DNA from: an uncultured bacterium
GTDB taxonomy: Bacteria > Muiribacteriota > Ozemobacteria > Ozemobacterales > Ozemobacteraceae
Direction: 5' to 3'
DNA: 64,000 nucleotides
Assembly (NCBI GenBank): GCA_937949615.1
Contig: CALEDQ010000031.1
Coordinates: forward strand, 203,504-267,503
Below are positions 9,114 through 18,212 of this stretch, in pieces. A model generated the notes under the pieces. It was not told the origin of the DNA. It did no database searches and was given only the letters and a program-made list of their open reading frames with translations. Positions within the stretch are counted from its first letter, which is position 1, and the number at the start of each line of letters is the position of its first letter. A program made the translations under genes and the position numbers.

Positions 9114-10598
9114 TCAGGGCTTCTGCCAGTCGTGAATTTTTCGATTCTCAAGTATCATACGGTTTTTCAGAGCAAAAAGTTTTTCTTCAAGACCGACCGG
9201 GTAAACGTGCGGATTGACGAACCGCCTGATTCCTTCGTGAAATAAAGTCTGTTCGCTGGCAGCATACTCGCGGATCTTATGAATGCTGACTTTTTCAGCC
9301 ACAATTTTGCCAGCTCTCGCTATCGGCTGCAGTAATTCAACGGTTTCGCACTTTTCCGGCATAGTTTTTCTACGGGTATTGTCTTCAGGGTCAATTATGA
9401 AATCATGCTCAGGCGTGCCCGAAAGTTGGTCGAAAATCATGTCGCCTTTGGCTTCACCGGCCAAAATATAACGCTTTATCTGCAATTCACCAGGTGTCGT
9501 GATTTTTATCTTCTGTTCGGAAAGCTTGATGCGATGCTGCCAGGCCTTTTCAGGGTCACGCAGCGCAACCAGTTTGTAAACCCCGCCAAGAGCGCCCTGA
9601 TCGTGGCCGGTCGCCAGTCTGGTGCCGACGCCCCAGAGATTGATTCTGGCGCCCTGCTGTTTAAGACTGGTTATGATGTTTTCATCGAGATCGTTGCTGG
9701 CGCAGATAATCGCTTTTGCGAAGCCCCCGGCATCGAGAATTTTTCGTGCCTCGATGCTGAGATAGGCCAGGTCACCAGAATCGAGACGGATACCGGCCAG
9801 TTCAAAGCCCTTGTCACGTAGTTCTTTGCCGATTTTGACAGCGTTTTTAACTCCTTCAAGGGTGTCGTAGGTGTCGACGAGAAAAAGACTGTTGTTGGGC
9901 ATTGCCCGCGAATATTCGCGAAACGCTTCTTCTTCACTGTTGAACGACATGACCCAGCTGTGGGCGTGGGTGCCTTTGACGGGGATGCCGTAAAGACTGC
10001 CGGCAAGAACATTTGAAGTGCTTGAACAACCGCCGATGTAGGCTGCCCTGCTGGCCGAGATGGCGCCGTTGACGCCCTGAGCACGTCGCAGGCCGAATTC
10101 CATCACCGGGTCGCCCTGCGCGGCTTTGCAGATACGGGCTGCCTTGGTGGCAATCAGGCTTTGAAAATTGATGATGTTCAGAAGCGGAGTTTCAAGCAGC
10201 TGACATTGAATAATCGGGCCTTTGATACGCAGCAGCGGTTCATTCGGAAAAACCACCGAGCCCTCGGCCACCGCATCGACATCACATGTGAATCTCAGAT
10301 CGGCGAGATACTGCAGAAAGTCCTTTTCGAAAAGGGGCTGACCGTTGTTGCCGCAGATACTGCCGAGATAATCGATATCAGAAGAATTGAACCCGAATTT
10401 TTCAAACAGTTCTATGGCTGGCGCTAATCCGCAGGCAAGTGTAAAGCCGCCGCCAAAAGGGTTTTTGCGAAAAAAGAGATTAAAAATACCTTCTTTTTCG
10501 AGGTTGCCGGTTTTCCAGTAACCGTATGCCATGGTCAGCTGGTAAAGGTCGGTCAACAGGGCAAGCGAAGGTTCCGGATTGATTCCGGTTCTGTTCAT
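9114..10598 (-). CDS. pncB: Nicotinate phosphoribosyltransferase
   Basis: 494 residues; joins nicotinate and PRPP to nicotinate mononucleotide. The start at 10598 has AGGAGG 7 bases upstream; a longer in-frame start at 10655 lies inside the promoter. The N-terminus NPEPSLALLTDLYQLTMAYG is typical of the family. KGTHAHSWVMSF carries the His that is phosphorylated in the catalytic cycle, and GIRLDSGDLAYLSIEARKIL is the conserved phosphoribosyl-binding region. First gene of the pncB-pncA operon, divergent from the ABC-F gene. Confidence 0.95.
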   Translation of the reverse strand: MNRTGINPEPSLALLTDLYQLTMAYGYWKTGNLEKEGIFNLFFRKNPFGGGFTLACGLAPAIELFEKFGFNSSDIDYLGSICGNNGQPLFEKDFLQYLADLRFTCDVDAVAEGSVVFPNEPLLRIKGPIIQCQLLETPLLNIINFQSLIATKAARICKAAQGDPVMEFGLRRAQGVNGAISASRAAYIGGCSSTSNVLAGSLYGIPVKGTHAHSWVMSFNSEEEAFREYSRAMPNNSLFLVDTYDTLEGVKNAVKIGKELRDKGFELAGIRLDSGDLAYLSIEARKILDAGGFAKAIICASNDLDENIITSLKQQGARINLWGVGTRLATGHDQGALGGVYKLVALRDPEKAWQHRIKLSEQKIKITTPGELQIKRYILAGEAKGDMIFDQLSGTPEHDFIIDPEDNTRRKTMPEKCETVELLQPIARAGKIVAEKVSIHKIREYAASEQTLFHEGIRRFVNPHVYPVGLEEKLFALKNRMILENRKIHDWQKP

Positions 10599-10626
10599 GA
10601 AGCCGCCTCCTGATCTCTCTGCTTTT

Positions 10627-10655
10627 ATTTTACCCCGGTTGGCGGTATTAGTCAA
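10627..10655 (-). promoter_or_regulatory. pncBA promoter
   Basis: On the minus strand TTGACT, a 17-base spacer and TAAAAT form a near-consensus sigma70 promoter. The predicted start point lies about 20 bases before the pncB ATG. Confidence 0.75.
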
Positions 10656-10682
10656 AAATGCGCAGTTATGGGCCCGCGAACA

Positions 10683-10711
10683 TTGAAACCACAGGGTTAA
10701 AGTGTTAGAAT
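10683..10711 (+). promoter_or_regulatory. ABC-F/clpS/clpA promoter
   Basis: TTGAAA, 17 bases and TAGAAT, with TGT directly before the -10 (extended -10). The predicted start gives a leader of about 18 bases before the ATG at 10736, including the AGGAAA ribosome site. Confidence 0.75.
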
Positions 10712-10735
10712 TCTGCCTGAATAACAGGAAACCGT

Positions 10736-12736
10736 ATGTCTTTACAGATCAGCAATTTATCAAAATCTTTCAGTGTCAGAACCCTTTTTTCAGGGGTGAC
10801 CTTTGCCGTCAACCCAGGCGAGTGCGTGGCACTGGTTGGCAGCAATGGTTCGGGCAAAACCACCCTGATGCGTATCATTCTCGGGCATGAGCATGCCGAT
10901 TCAGGTGCCGTGACCAGGCCAAAAGAAAGCCGCATCGGCTATCTGCCGCAGGAAATTTTTCTTGCCGACAACCAGAACTGGGCGCGCGAAAAAGAGACGA
11001 TGACCCTCTGGGAACTGGTCACCCAGGCTTTTGCACGCCTGAAAGACATCAAGCTGCGCATCGAGAGCATCGAGGCAGAAATGGCGGCCGGTCGCACCGG
11101 TGCCGCGATTCAGGATGAATACGAACGTCTGATAGCTGAATACGAAAAGTCTGGCGGTTACACCTGGCAGGCCAAGACTATCAGGCTTTTGAAGGGTTTC
11201 GGCTTTCCCGAAAGCCGTTTTCATGACCCGCTCAAAACCTTTTCGGGTGGCTGGCAGATGCGCGGCTATTTTGTGCGCCTGCTGCTGACCGAGCCTGATT
11301 ATCTGCTGCTCGACGAACCGACCAACTATCTCGATATCGCTTCGATTTCGTTTCTCGAAGATTATCTGGCATCATACCCGGGCGGTATTCTCGTCGTGTC
11401 GCATGACCGCTACTTTCTCGACGAACTGGCAAGTTCTGTAGTAGCGATTGTTCCAGAGGGCTCGCGGGTATTTCGTGGCAATTATTCAGGCTTTCTTGAA
11501 GCCCGCGAAACCTGGGCCCAGGAAGCGGCCGCCGCCCAGGACCGCCAGGACCGCGAACGCAAGCGGGTCGAAAAGTTTATCGAACGTTTTCGCTACAAGG
11601 CGAGTAAGGCATCGCAGGTGCAGAGCCGCATCAAACAGCTCGAAAAAATCGAGACCGTCGCTCAGGTGCGGGCGTTGCCGAAACTCAGCTTTCATTTTCC
11701 AGACTGCGAGAGCAGCGGCGAAGTGGTTCTGCGCGGCGAAAAAATTGCCCGGGCCTACGGCAGCAACCAGGTGCTGAAAGATGTTTCGTTTGTGCTCAAC
11801 CGTGGCGACCGGCTCGCGATCATCGGTGAAAACGGCGCCGGTAAGACGACGCTGATGCGCGTCATTGCCGGCGAAGACAATCTCTGGCAGGGGCGACTCG
11901 AAACCGGCTACCGCGTGCATTTTGGTTATTTCGCCCAGGATGAAGAAATCAGCTTTGAGGGCGATGAAACGGTCAAGGACCGGGTAATGCGCGAAGCCCC
12001 GATGGACATGGTGCCTGAGATCCGCAATCTGCTCGGCGCTTTTCTTTTTTCCGGTGACGACGTCGAAAAAAAGGTGCGGGTGCTGTCGGGTGGCGAAAAA
12101 AGCCGGCTTGGGCTGGCGCGCATGATGCTGCGCCCCTGCAATCTGCTGTTGCTCGACGAACCTACCAACCATCTCGATATCAACAGTCGCGAGGCATTAC
12201 TGAACGCCCTCGAAGATTTTACCGGCACGATCATCATCGTTTCGCACGACCGTTTCTTTCTTGACAGCCTGGCAACCAGGATTCTCGCGATCGAGAACGG
12301 CCGCGCCGTCGTTTATGAAGGAAACTACAGCCAATATATGTGGGCGAAGTCTCGGCGCGACCTGAGCGGCAGTGAGTCAGACAATGACAATGGCAGCGTC
12401 ATACAGGTTTCTGACCGTAAACAGCAGGCGCGTGAAGATATCAAACAGCAGAAACAGCTCAGTAATCGCCTGCAGAAGCTTAAGCGCGAGATTGAAGAGA
12501 ATGAAAAACAGATTGCCGGCTTCGAAAGGCAGTTGGCCGAGGTTGAAGCCCAGCTGGCCAGCCCGCCACTTGAATGGAGCCCGACCCGGGTCGCCGAAGT
12601 TGCCCAGAACCACGCTGAGCTAAATGCCCGGCTGGAATCGGCCATGAGCGCCTGGGAAGCCCTGCATCTCGAAAATGAACAGACCGCGGCCGAACTGGCA
12701 CGCCTTAAAGAAGGAGCCGCCAATGGGGCAGAATGA
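10736..12736 (+). CDS. ABC-F family ATPase (Uup/YheS-like)
   Basis: 666 residues, soluble protein with two fused ATPase domains and no membrane segments, as in ABC-F translation factors that act on the ribosome E site. First Walker A GSNGSGKTT near residue 36 with signature FSGGWQMRG and Walker B YLLLDEPTNYLDI; second Walker A GENGAGKTT near 363 with LSGGEKSRLG and LLLLDEPTNHLDI. The interdomain region (RDRERKRVEKFIERFRYKA) is the charged helical linker typical of ABC-F. The C-terminal ~100 residues are coiled coil, as in Uup-like members. AGGAAA lies 5 bases before the ATG. The clpS start overlaps its last 14 bases, so expression is coupled. The exact subfamily is not certain. Confidence 0.92.
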   Translation: MSLQISNLSKSFSVRTLFSGVTFAVNPGECVALVGSNGSGKTTLMRIILGHEHADSGAVTRPKESRIGYLPQEIFLADNQNWAREKETMTLWELVTQAFARLKDIKLRIESIEAEMAAGRTGAAIQDEYERLIAEYEKSGGYTWQAKTIRLLKGFGFPESRFHDPLKTFSGGWQMRGYFVRLLLTEPDYLLLDEPTNYLDIASISFLEDYLASYPGGILVVSHDRYFLDELASSVVAIVPEGSRVFRGNYSGFLEARETWAQEAAAAQDRQDRERKRVEKFIERFRYKASKASQVQSRIKQLEKIETVAQVRALPKLSFHFPDCESSGEVVLRGEKIARAYGSNQVLKDVSFVLNRGDRLAIIGENGAGKTTLMRVIAGEDNLWQGRLETGYRVHFGYFAQDEEISFEGDETVKDRVMREAPMDMVPEIRNLLGAFLFSGDDVEKKVRVLSGGEKSRLGLARMMLRPCNLLLLDEPTNHLDINSREALLNALEDFTGTIIIVSHDRFFLDSLATRILAIENGRAVVYEGNYSQYMWAKSRRDLSGSESDNDNGSVIQVSDRKQQAREDIKQQKQLSNRLQKLKREIEENEKQIAGFERQLAEVEAQLASPPLEWSPTRVAEVAQNHAELNARLESAMSAWEALHLENEQTAAELARLKEGAANGAE

Positions 12737-13037
12737 AGACAGCCCGCAACGCGGGGTAGTTGAAAAAACCAGGCAGAAAACGACGAAACCTTCGATGTAC
12801 AAGGTCTTTCTGCTCAACGATGACTATACCACCATGGAATTCGTGGTCGAAGTGCTTGAAAGAGTTTTTGGCCGCTCGAAGATCGATGCCACCAGCATCA
12901 TGCTGCATGTTCACCGCAACGGCAAAGGGCTGGCCGGCGTCTATACCCGCGAAATAGCCGAAACCAAGATTGCCCAGGTGCATGCCCTGGCCCGTGAAAA
13001 CGGGTTTCCGCTCAAATGTGATATGGAGAAAGAATGA
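12723..13037 (+). CDS. clpS: ClpS adaptor for ClpA
   Basis: 104 residues. ClpS delivers N-degron substrates to ClpAP. Conserved segments are YKVFLLNDDYTTMEFVVEVL (substrate pocket, with the Asp-Asp pair) and MLHVHRNGKGLAGVYTREIA, followed by the ETKIAQVHALARENG helix. The N-terminal ~25 residues are the flexible tail. The start is set by GGAG upstream and overlaps the ABC-F gene by 14 bases. The ATGA at its end also starts clpA, a classic translational coupling. Confidence 0.95.
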   Translation: MGQNEDSPQRGVVEKTRQKTTKPSMYKVFLLNDDYTTMEFVVEVLERVFGRSKIDATSIMLHVHRNGKGLAGVYTREIAETKIAQVHALARENGFPLKCDMEKE

Positions 13038-15298
13038 TCAGCAAAGATCTCGACATTATACTGCAGGCAGTTATCAACCAGGCCGCCGACGAGCGCCACG
13101 AATATATCACCGTCGAGCATCTGCTCTATGCACTGCTGCACGACAAGGAAGGTGCTGAAATACTCAGAGCCTGCGGTGCCAACCTGTTCGAGCTCGAAAA
13201 GGAGCTCGACGATCACCTGGCCGCCAATGTGCCGCAGAAAAACAGCGACAAAGCACCTGAGCCGGTTCCGACACTCGGTTTTCAGCGTGTCATTCAGCGC
13301 ATGATGATTCATGTGCAGGCCTCAGAAAAAAAAGAAGCCCGCGCTGGTGATCTGCTGGTCGCGATTTTCAGCGAGCCTGATTCGCATGCGGTTTTTTTCC
13401 TGCAGAAGCAGAACGTCAGTCAGCTCGATGTGCTCAATTACGTTTCACACGGCATACGCAAAGCCGGCGAAAATGAAGATGGTTATACCGATGCCGAGCC
13501 TGGTGAAGGTGATGAAGCCGATGCGGCGGTCACCGGCAACCCGCTCGCCAGTTTTGCCGAGTGCCTTAACGACAAGGCGGCGCGTGGCGGGATCGACCCG
13601 TTGATCGGTCGGCATCGCGAAGTTTCGCGGGCAATTATCGTGCTCAACCGTCGCCGCAAAAACAACCTGATTTTTGTCGGGGAGCCGGGAGTCGGCAAAA
13701 CAGCTATTGTCGAAGGTATTGCCCTGCGTATTCATGAGGGCGAAGTGCCCGAAACCCTCAAGAATACGAAGATTTACTCGCTCGATATGGGTGCTCTGCT
13801 TGCCGGCACCAAATACCGCGGTGATTTCGAGGCCCGCCTGAAGGCGACAATGAAGAGTCTCGAAAAGATACCTGGTGTGATTCTCTTTATCGATGAAATT
13901 CATACCATCATCGGTGCTGGCGCTGTCAGCGGGGGCACTCTCGATGCTGCCAATATCCTGAAACCGGCACTGGGTGCCGGAAAATTCAGATGTATCGGCA
14001 CCACTACCTTTGAAGAGTATAAAAACTTCGATAAAGACCGCGCCTTTTCGCGGCGGTTTCAGAAAATAGACCTGTATGAGCCTGGTGTTGAAGAAACCCG
14101 GCGGATTCTGCTGGGTCTGCGCCCGGTGTATGAGAAATTTCACGGGGTCAAGTTTACCCGCAAGGCAATCAGAGCGGCAGCTGAACTTTCGGCCAAATAC
14201 ATTCAGGAACAGTTTTTGCCCGACAAGGCGATCGATGTGATCGATGAGGCGGCCACAATTCTTAAGCTGGCTAAAAAAGCGAAAAAAGGCGAGCTGGTGG
14301 TCAGACAGGCCCACATCGAAAAGGCGGTGGCACGCATTGCCCGCATTCCGTCACGACGTATATCGACTTCTGATCTCGATAAACTCAAGAATCTGCAGCT
14401 CGACCTGCAGAAGGTGATCTTCGGCCAGGACCAGGCCCTCGAAGCGCTGGTGCGGGCGATAAAGATTTCACGCGCCGGTATGACCGGTTCGACGCGCCCG
14501 GTTGGGTCGTTTCTTTTCACCGGGCCGACCGGGGTCGGCAAGACAGAGGTCGCCAAACAACTGGCCAGCTCGCTCGGAGTTAATTTTATGCGCTTCGATA
14601 TGAGCGAATACATGGAAAAGCACGCGGTCGCGAGATTCATCGGGGCGCCTCCGGGTTATATCGGTTATGAGCGGGGTGGGGCGCTTACCGATTCGATACG
14701 CAAACATCCTTATTCGGTGCTGCTGCTCGACGAAATCGAAAAGGCGCACGAAGACGTGTTCAATATTCTGCTGCAGGTGATGGATTACGCGACGCTGACC
14801 GACAATACCGGCAAAAAGGCTGATTTTCGCAATGTCATTCTCATCATGACCTCGAACGCTGGTGCCCGCGAAATGGCGAAGGGTTCGATCGGTTTCTCAC
14901 GTGACAGCAAAGATGCCGAATACAAGGGCAAAGCGGCGATCGAAAAGCTGTTCTCGCCAGAATTCCGCAACCGCCTCGATGGCATAATTTCATTTGCTGC
15001 GCTAAGTCAGGAAACAATGAAACTGGTCGTCGACAAATTTATCAGAGAGCTCAATTTACAGCTGAAAGAGCGCGGCGTTGAACTTGAGCTCGATGAGTCG
15101 GCAAGGTTGTGGCTGTCAGAAAAAGGCTATGACCCTGTTCATGGCGCCCGGCCGCTTGCCCGCGTCATTCAGCGTGAAATCAAAGATGCACTTGCCGAAG
15201 AAATTCTTTTCGGCAGATTGAGTCACGGCGGGCATGTGCTGATAACCCTGCCTGAAGGTGCCAATGCTCTTCAATTCAAATTTAACGACCCGGCGTAA
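13034..15298 (+). CDS. clpA: ClpA unfoldase, ATPase of the ClpAP protease
   Basis: 754 residues. An N-terminal Clp-N domain (~1-145) precedes two AAA+ modules: D1 with Walker A GEPGVGKTAIVEG and Walker B ILFIDEIHTIIGAG, and D2 with GPTGVGKTEVAKQ and LLLDEIEKAHEDVF. The D2 segment KGSIGFSRD contains the IGF tripeptide that docks on ClpP. There is no long middle domain of the ClpB/ClpC type, which with the neighbouring clpS makes this ClpA. clpP is not in the window and must be elsewhere. Overlaps clpS by 4 bases. Confidence 0.95.
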   Translation: MISKDLDIILQAVINQAADERHEYITVEHLLYALLHDKEGAEILRACGANLFELEKELDDHLAANVPQKNSDKAPEPVPTLGFQRVIQRMMIHVQASEKKEARAGDLLVAIFSEPDSHAVFFLQKQNVSQLDVLNYVSHGIRKAGENEDGYTDAEPGEGDEADAAVTGNPLASFAECLNDKAARGGIDPLIGRHREVSRAIIVLNRRRKNNLIFVGEPGVGKTAIVEGIALRIHEGEVPETLKNTKIYSLDMGALLAGTKYRGDFEARLKATMKSLEKIPGVILFIDEIHTIIGAGAVSGGTLDAANILKPALGAGKFRCIGTTTFEEYKNFDKDRAFSRRFQKIDLYEPGVEETRRILLGLRPVYEKFHGVKFTRKAIRAAAELSAKYIQEQFLPDKAIDVIDEAATILKLAKKAKKGELVVRQAHIEKAVARIARIPSRRISTSDLDKLKNLQLDLQKVIFGQDQALEALVRAIKISRAGMTGSTRPVGSFLFTGPTGVGKTEVAKQLASSLGVNFMRFDMSEYMEKHAVARFIGAPPGYIGYERGGALTDSIRKHPYSVLLLDEIEKAHEDVFNILLQVMDYATLTDNTGKKADFRNVILIMTSNAGAREMAKGSIGFSRDSKDAEYKGKAAIEKLFSPEFRNRLDGIISFAALSQETMKLVVDKFIRELNLQLKERGVELELDESARLWLSEKGYDPVHGARPLARVIQREIKDALAEEILFGRLSHGGHVLITLPEGANALQFKFNDPA

Positions 15299-15318
15299 AT
15301 TTCCTTTTTAAAATACTA

Positions 15319-15419
15319 AGCAAACTTCAGACATCTGCCGATGTGACCCCCGGCGTATAGTACGCCGTCAAAAAGTTTGCTCAGCTGGTGGCTCGAAAAA
15401 GCCGCGCAGCCGGGTGAGC
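15319..15419 (+). promoter_or_regulatory. Structured 5' leader with nested and alternative stems
   Basis: A 9-bp stem (15319-15327 with 15373-15381) encloses two hairpins: ACATC/GATGT (15331-15344, loop TGCC) and CGGCGTA/TACGCCG (15351-15367, loop TAG). A second long hairpin (15379-15419: GCTCA/TGAGC, GCTG/CAGC, GGCT/AGCC around CGAAAA) shares three bases with the outer stem and ends just before the AGGAG site at 15424-15428. The two folds therefore compete at the junction. I do not recognise a known riboswitch family. Neither structure has a U-tract on the plus strand, so translation control would be the simplest reading. The promoter is not clear. Confidence 0.5.
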
Positions 15420-15434
15420 GAAAAGGAGCTGGGT

Positions 15435-16742
15435 ATGAAGAAAAATACCGCAATAGTCGCATTGGCAGCCTGGCTGGTAACGTCGTCGGCCTGGGGCCAG
15501 AGCTATTCGCATTCGCAGGTGCAGCTCAAGCAAAATGGCTTTTCGAGCTCGATGCAGAATGTGATTGGCCAATCTTCCGACACTTATCAGAAAACCCAGA
15601 ATGCCCCTGAATATTATGGGCAGACTGAGATGCTGCCGCCCATTACCGCCGCACCCGGCGCCGGGGCAGCCCCGCAGCAGTTGAGCCTGCCGCCTATAAC
15701 CCGCTCAGGCGATATGGGTGGCGTTGACCTCTCGGCCAACATTGCCAAACCGGTGCCGATGGCGAAAAGCGCAAAAAAATCGAGCCGGGCGCCAGTGGTC
15801 AGAAGTGGTCAACAGCAGGCTCCCCGCAGTAACAATGAGATTTTTTCTCAGGAACCGCTCGATCTGCCGCCGGTAACCACTCTGCCGGTACCTTCACGCA
15901 CAGTTCTGCCGCCGCTCTATTCTGACACGATGATGACCGTGCCGATCGAAGAAGCAGTCACCAGGGTTCTGGCCTGTAATATGTCTGGTTTTACCGGGTT
16001 GACGCATACCACTTCGGCCGATGTCAGCAAGGCTGGCTCATTCAAGATGGGTTTTCATTCAAGCTGGTTTGATCTTGATCGCGTATATGACCGGGTTTTG
16101 TCGAACAACGAAAGCGGTGATATGCTTGAAATGCCGATCTTCTTTAACTATGCCGTGACCGATGATCTCGAAATCGTCTATAATATTCCGGTCATCGATT
16201 ACACCATCAAATCACGCATTCTCTGGACCCGCGACATCTCAGAATCTGGCACCGGTGATTCGAAACTTGGTTTTAAATATCGCGTTTTCGACAATCCGTC
16301 CTATCAGATGCGCGGTGCTTTCGGTGTCGGCTTCAAGTTTCCCACGGGCAATGACGACAAAGGCCTCGGAACCGGCAAAACCGACTTCGAAATTTTTACT
16401 GCGTTCAGCAAGAGTTTTGAACGCGTCGTTGGCCATCTTAACCTCGGCTACGTTATGACCGGTGATCCGAATACCCAGTTCTACCCTGATGGTCTTGCCG
16501 ACAAGTTCTATTATAACTTCGGCATCGAATACCCGCATACCCACAACGTGACCGTTATGGCCGAAGTGGCTGGTGAAGACTGGGGCGCTGAAGGCATGAA
16601 GGTCGATGTAATACCGGGCCTGCGCTATACTCCGACTGAAAACTTTGCCTTTGAAGTCAGCGTGCCGATTGCGGTGTCAAATGACCAGCGTTATGGTTAC
16701 AATTACCGTCTGGTTCTGGGTCTGACCACTTTCTTTCAGTAA
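15435..16742 (+). CDS. Predicted outer-membrane beta-barrel protein (phenol-degradation MetA-like)
   Basis: 435 residues from the ATG at 15435, with AGGAG 6 bases upstream. Residues 1-22 are a signal peptide (MKKNTAIVALAAWLVTSSAW, GQ). Residues ~25-160 are low-complexity, rich in Pro, Gln and Ser, with repeated LPPIT/LPPVT motifs. From ~185 to the end there are alternating amphipathic strands (DSKLGFKYRVF, MRGAFGVGFKFPTGND, VVGHLNLGYVMTGD) resembling the phenol_MetA_deg barrel family, ending in ...TTFFQ with an aromatic terminal strand. The product should sit in the outer membrane after the Pro-rich linker. Its substrate is unknown. A structured leader lies upstream and a strong terminator downstream. 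Confidence 0.75.
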   Translation: MKKNTAIVALAAWLVTSSAWGQSYSHSQVQLKQNGFSSSMQNVIGQSSDTYQKTQNAPEYYGQTEMLPPITAAPGAGAAPQQLSLPPITRSGDMGGVDLSANIAKPVPMAKSAKKSSRAPVVRSGQQQAPRSNNEIFSQEPLDLPPVTTLPVPSRTVLPPLYSDTMMTVPIEEAVTRVLACNMSGFTGLTHTTSADVSKAGSFKMGFHSSWFDLDRVYDRVLSNNESGDMLEMPIFFNYAVTDDLEIVYNIPVIDYTIKSRILWTRDISESGTGDSKLGFKYRVFDNPSYQMRGAFGVGFKFPTGNDDKGLGTGKTDFEIFTAFSKSFERVVGHLNLGYVMTGDPNTQFYPDGLADKFYYNFGIEYPHTHNVTVMAEVAGEDWGAEGMKVDVIPGLRYTPTENFAFEVSVPIAVSNDQRYGYNYRLVLGLTTFFQ

Positions 16743-16765
16743 AAGACTGATTTAAGACTATTGCG

Positions 16766-16807
16766 AAGCGAACCGCCGCCTGTTGATCGGGTGGCGGTTC
16801 GCTTTTT
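16766..16807 (+). terminator. Rho-independent terminator of the beta-barrel gene
   Basis: A 12-bp stem (AAGCGAACCGCC with GGCGGTTCGCTT) around a 15-base loop, followed by T residues, starts 23 bases after the stop at 16742. Confidence 0.85.
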
Positions 16808-16815
16808 CTGGCAAT

Positions 16816-16843
16816 AAAAAAGCCTGCCGTTGACGGCAGGCTT
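16816..16843 (-). terminator. Rho-independent terminator of the SPFH gene
   Basis: Read on the minus strand, AAGCCTGCC, a 6-base loop and GGCAGGCTT are followed by a T-run. The hairpin stands 38 bases after the stop at 16881. Confidence 0.85.
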
Positions 16844-16880
16844 AACCAACTTAACTTGAATTATTTCGGCGTATAAAAGA

Positions 16881-18044
16881 TTATTGAATCTTCTCACCGC
16901 ATTCGGGGCAGAACTTGACACCGCCCGGAACTGCGGCATTACATTTACCGCAGGTGGCAGTCTGAGGCTTGCCGCACTCAGGGCAGAATTTGGCACCCTG
17001 CTTGATCTGAGCTCCGCAGCCAACGCAGGCAACGGTGCCGGTAGAATTCGGTTTGCCACATTCAGGGCAGAATTTGGCGTTGGCATTCATGCTGGCGCCA
17101 CAGCCGCACTGAACGGTTGCGCCACCCTGCTGAGCCGGCTGGCCGACATTGCCCATCATGCCGCCCATCATACCCATGCCGGCGCCGAGGCCCATGCCTG
17201 CACCCATGCCGACGCCCATCCCGGCTGCGCCATTCGGGTTGGCGGCGGCGGTGTTCATGGCATTGAGTCTTTCGACAGTAGCGTAGGCGTTGAGGCCCTG
17301 ATTGTTGATCTGACCCATAGCGTTGATTGCATGTGCATCAGCCATTTTGTCAGAGATCTTGTCGATGCGTTCCTGGGTTTTTTCGTCGAAGTCGGTGTTT
17401 TCGATGCGGAAATCCGACATTTCGAAGCCAATGGCGGAGAATTCAGGAGCAACGGCTTCGCTGAGTTTTTTCGACAGTTCCATGCGATTCTTGTCGATTT
17501 CGGCATAACTGAAACCGGCAGTGGCAAAGATATCGGTCATCTGCTGCAGGAAGCGGTCGACGATGACGTTGCGGACACTGTTGATCGGCAGGGTTTCGAT
17601 GTTGCTGGCGAATTCAGTGAAGAATTTGCGGACATCGGTGATATGGAAAGAGAAGTTGCCGAAAGCGCGCATGCCAACCGGGAATTTGTAGACCGGGTCG
17701 GTATATTTAACCGGGGCTTTGGTACCCCATTTCTGGTTGACGAATTCAGTGATTCTGACGAAATAGACATGCGCCTTGTGTTCTGAGGTGAAGTTCTGCA
17801 TGATCTTGGTCAGAGTCGTCAAAAAAGGAATATTGGCGGTTTTCAGTTCGAACATGCCGGGATAGTCGTGAATAGCACGAATCTGGCCTTCATAGACGAA
17901 AATTGCCGCCTGACCGGGGTTGATGATGAGCTTTGAAGCGTTTTTCAATTCATCGCTTGCGCCATCCCAGCGCCAGATGAGCAGATCAGGATCTGCATCT
18001 TTCCATTCAATTACCGAGCGGGTCTGATTAGCAAAAAAGCCCAT
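16881..18044 (-). CDS. SPFH-domain protein with C-terminal zinc ribbons (YdjI-like)
   Basis: 387 residues, start with GGAGGAAACC upstream. Residues ~20-240 are an SPFH/band-7-like domain (LIINPGQAAIFVYEGQIRAI) of the type sometimes annotated as virion core protein. A Gly/Met-rich linker follows (repeated GAGMG units). Three zinc ribbons close the protein, each with a CGxC-type pair and FCPECG: CGCGASMNANAKFCPECG, CVGCGAQIKQGAKFCPECG and CGKCNAAVPGGVKFCPECG. The near-identical FCPECGKP units give short internal DNA repeats. No membrane helix is seen, unlike flotillins. The role is unknown; membrane-surface or stress association is only a family-level guess. Confidence 0.85.
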   Translation of the reverse strand: MGFFANQTRSVIEWKDADPDLLIWRWDGASDELKNASKLIINPGQAAIFVYEGQIRAIHDYPGMFELKTANIPFLTTLTKIMQNFTSEHKAHVYFVRITEFVNQKWGTKAPVKYTDPVYKFPVGMRAFGNFSFHITDVRKFFTEFASNIETLPINSVRNVIVDRFLQQMTDIFATAGFSYAEIDKNRMELSKKLSEAVAPEFSAIGFEMSDFRIENTDFDEKTQERIDKISDKMADAHAINAMGQINNQGLNAYATVERLNAMNTAAANPNGAAGMGVGMGAGMGLGAGMGMMGGMMGNVGQPAQQGGATVQCGCGASMNANAKFCPECGKPNSTGTVACVGCGAQIKQGAKFCPECGKPQTATCGKCNAAVPGGVKFCPECGEKIQ

Positions 18045-18098
18045 GGTTTCCTCCCGTACAATCTTTCAAATGCTGATACCCGGTGGGCATCAAATAAC

Positions 18099-18127
18099 AG
18101 TATAATGATTTTATCCCGCCTTATCAA
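18099..18127 (-). promoter_or_regulatory. SPFH gene promoter
   Basis: TTGATA, 17 bases and TATACT on the minus strand, a strong sigma70 match about 50 bases before the ATG at 18044. Confidence 0.75.
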
Positions 18128-18151
18128 TACGCTGTCTATGAAAAAATGCAG

Positions 18152-18180
18152 TTGTTGCTTTACTCTTTTTCATGGATAAT
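18152..18180 (+). promoter_or_regulatory. Ankyrin gene promoter
   Basis: TTGTTG, 17 bases and GATAAT, with a predicted start about 25 bases before the ATG at 18213. It is divergent from the SPFH promoter and not overlapping with it. Confidence 0.5.
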
Positions 18181-18212
18181 TTAGATGAAGACAACCCCGA
18201 GGAGAGAAAGTC

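Noticed and set aside
14203..14749. Long minus-strand frames across clpA.
   Set aside because: Antisense to strongly conserved AAA+ motifs, with no ribosome site.
15319..15419. Assignment of the structured leader to a c-di-GMP riboswitch because of the GCAAAC and CGAAAA segments.
   Set aside because: The conserved three-way junction and receptor motifs of that class do not line up, so I left the family open.
16900..17100. Direct DNA repeats as a mobile or CRISPR-like element.
   Set aside because: They encode the near-identical FCPECG zinc ribbons of the SPFH protein and vary in spacing.
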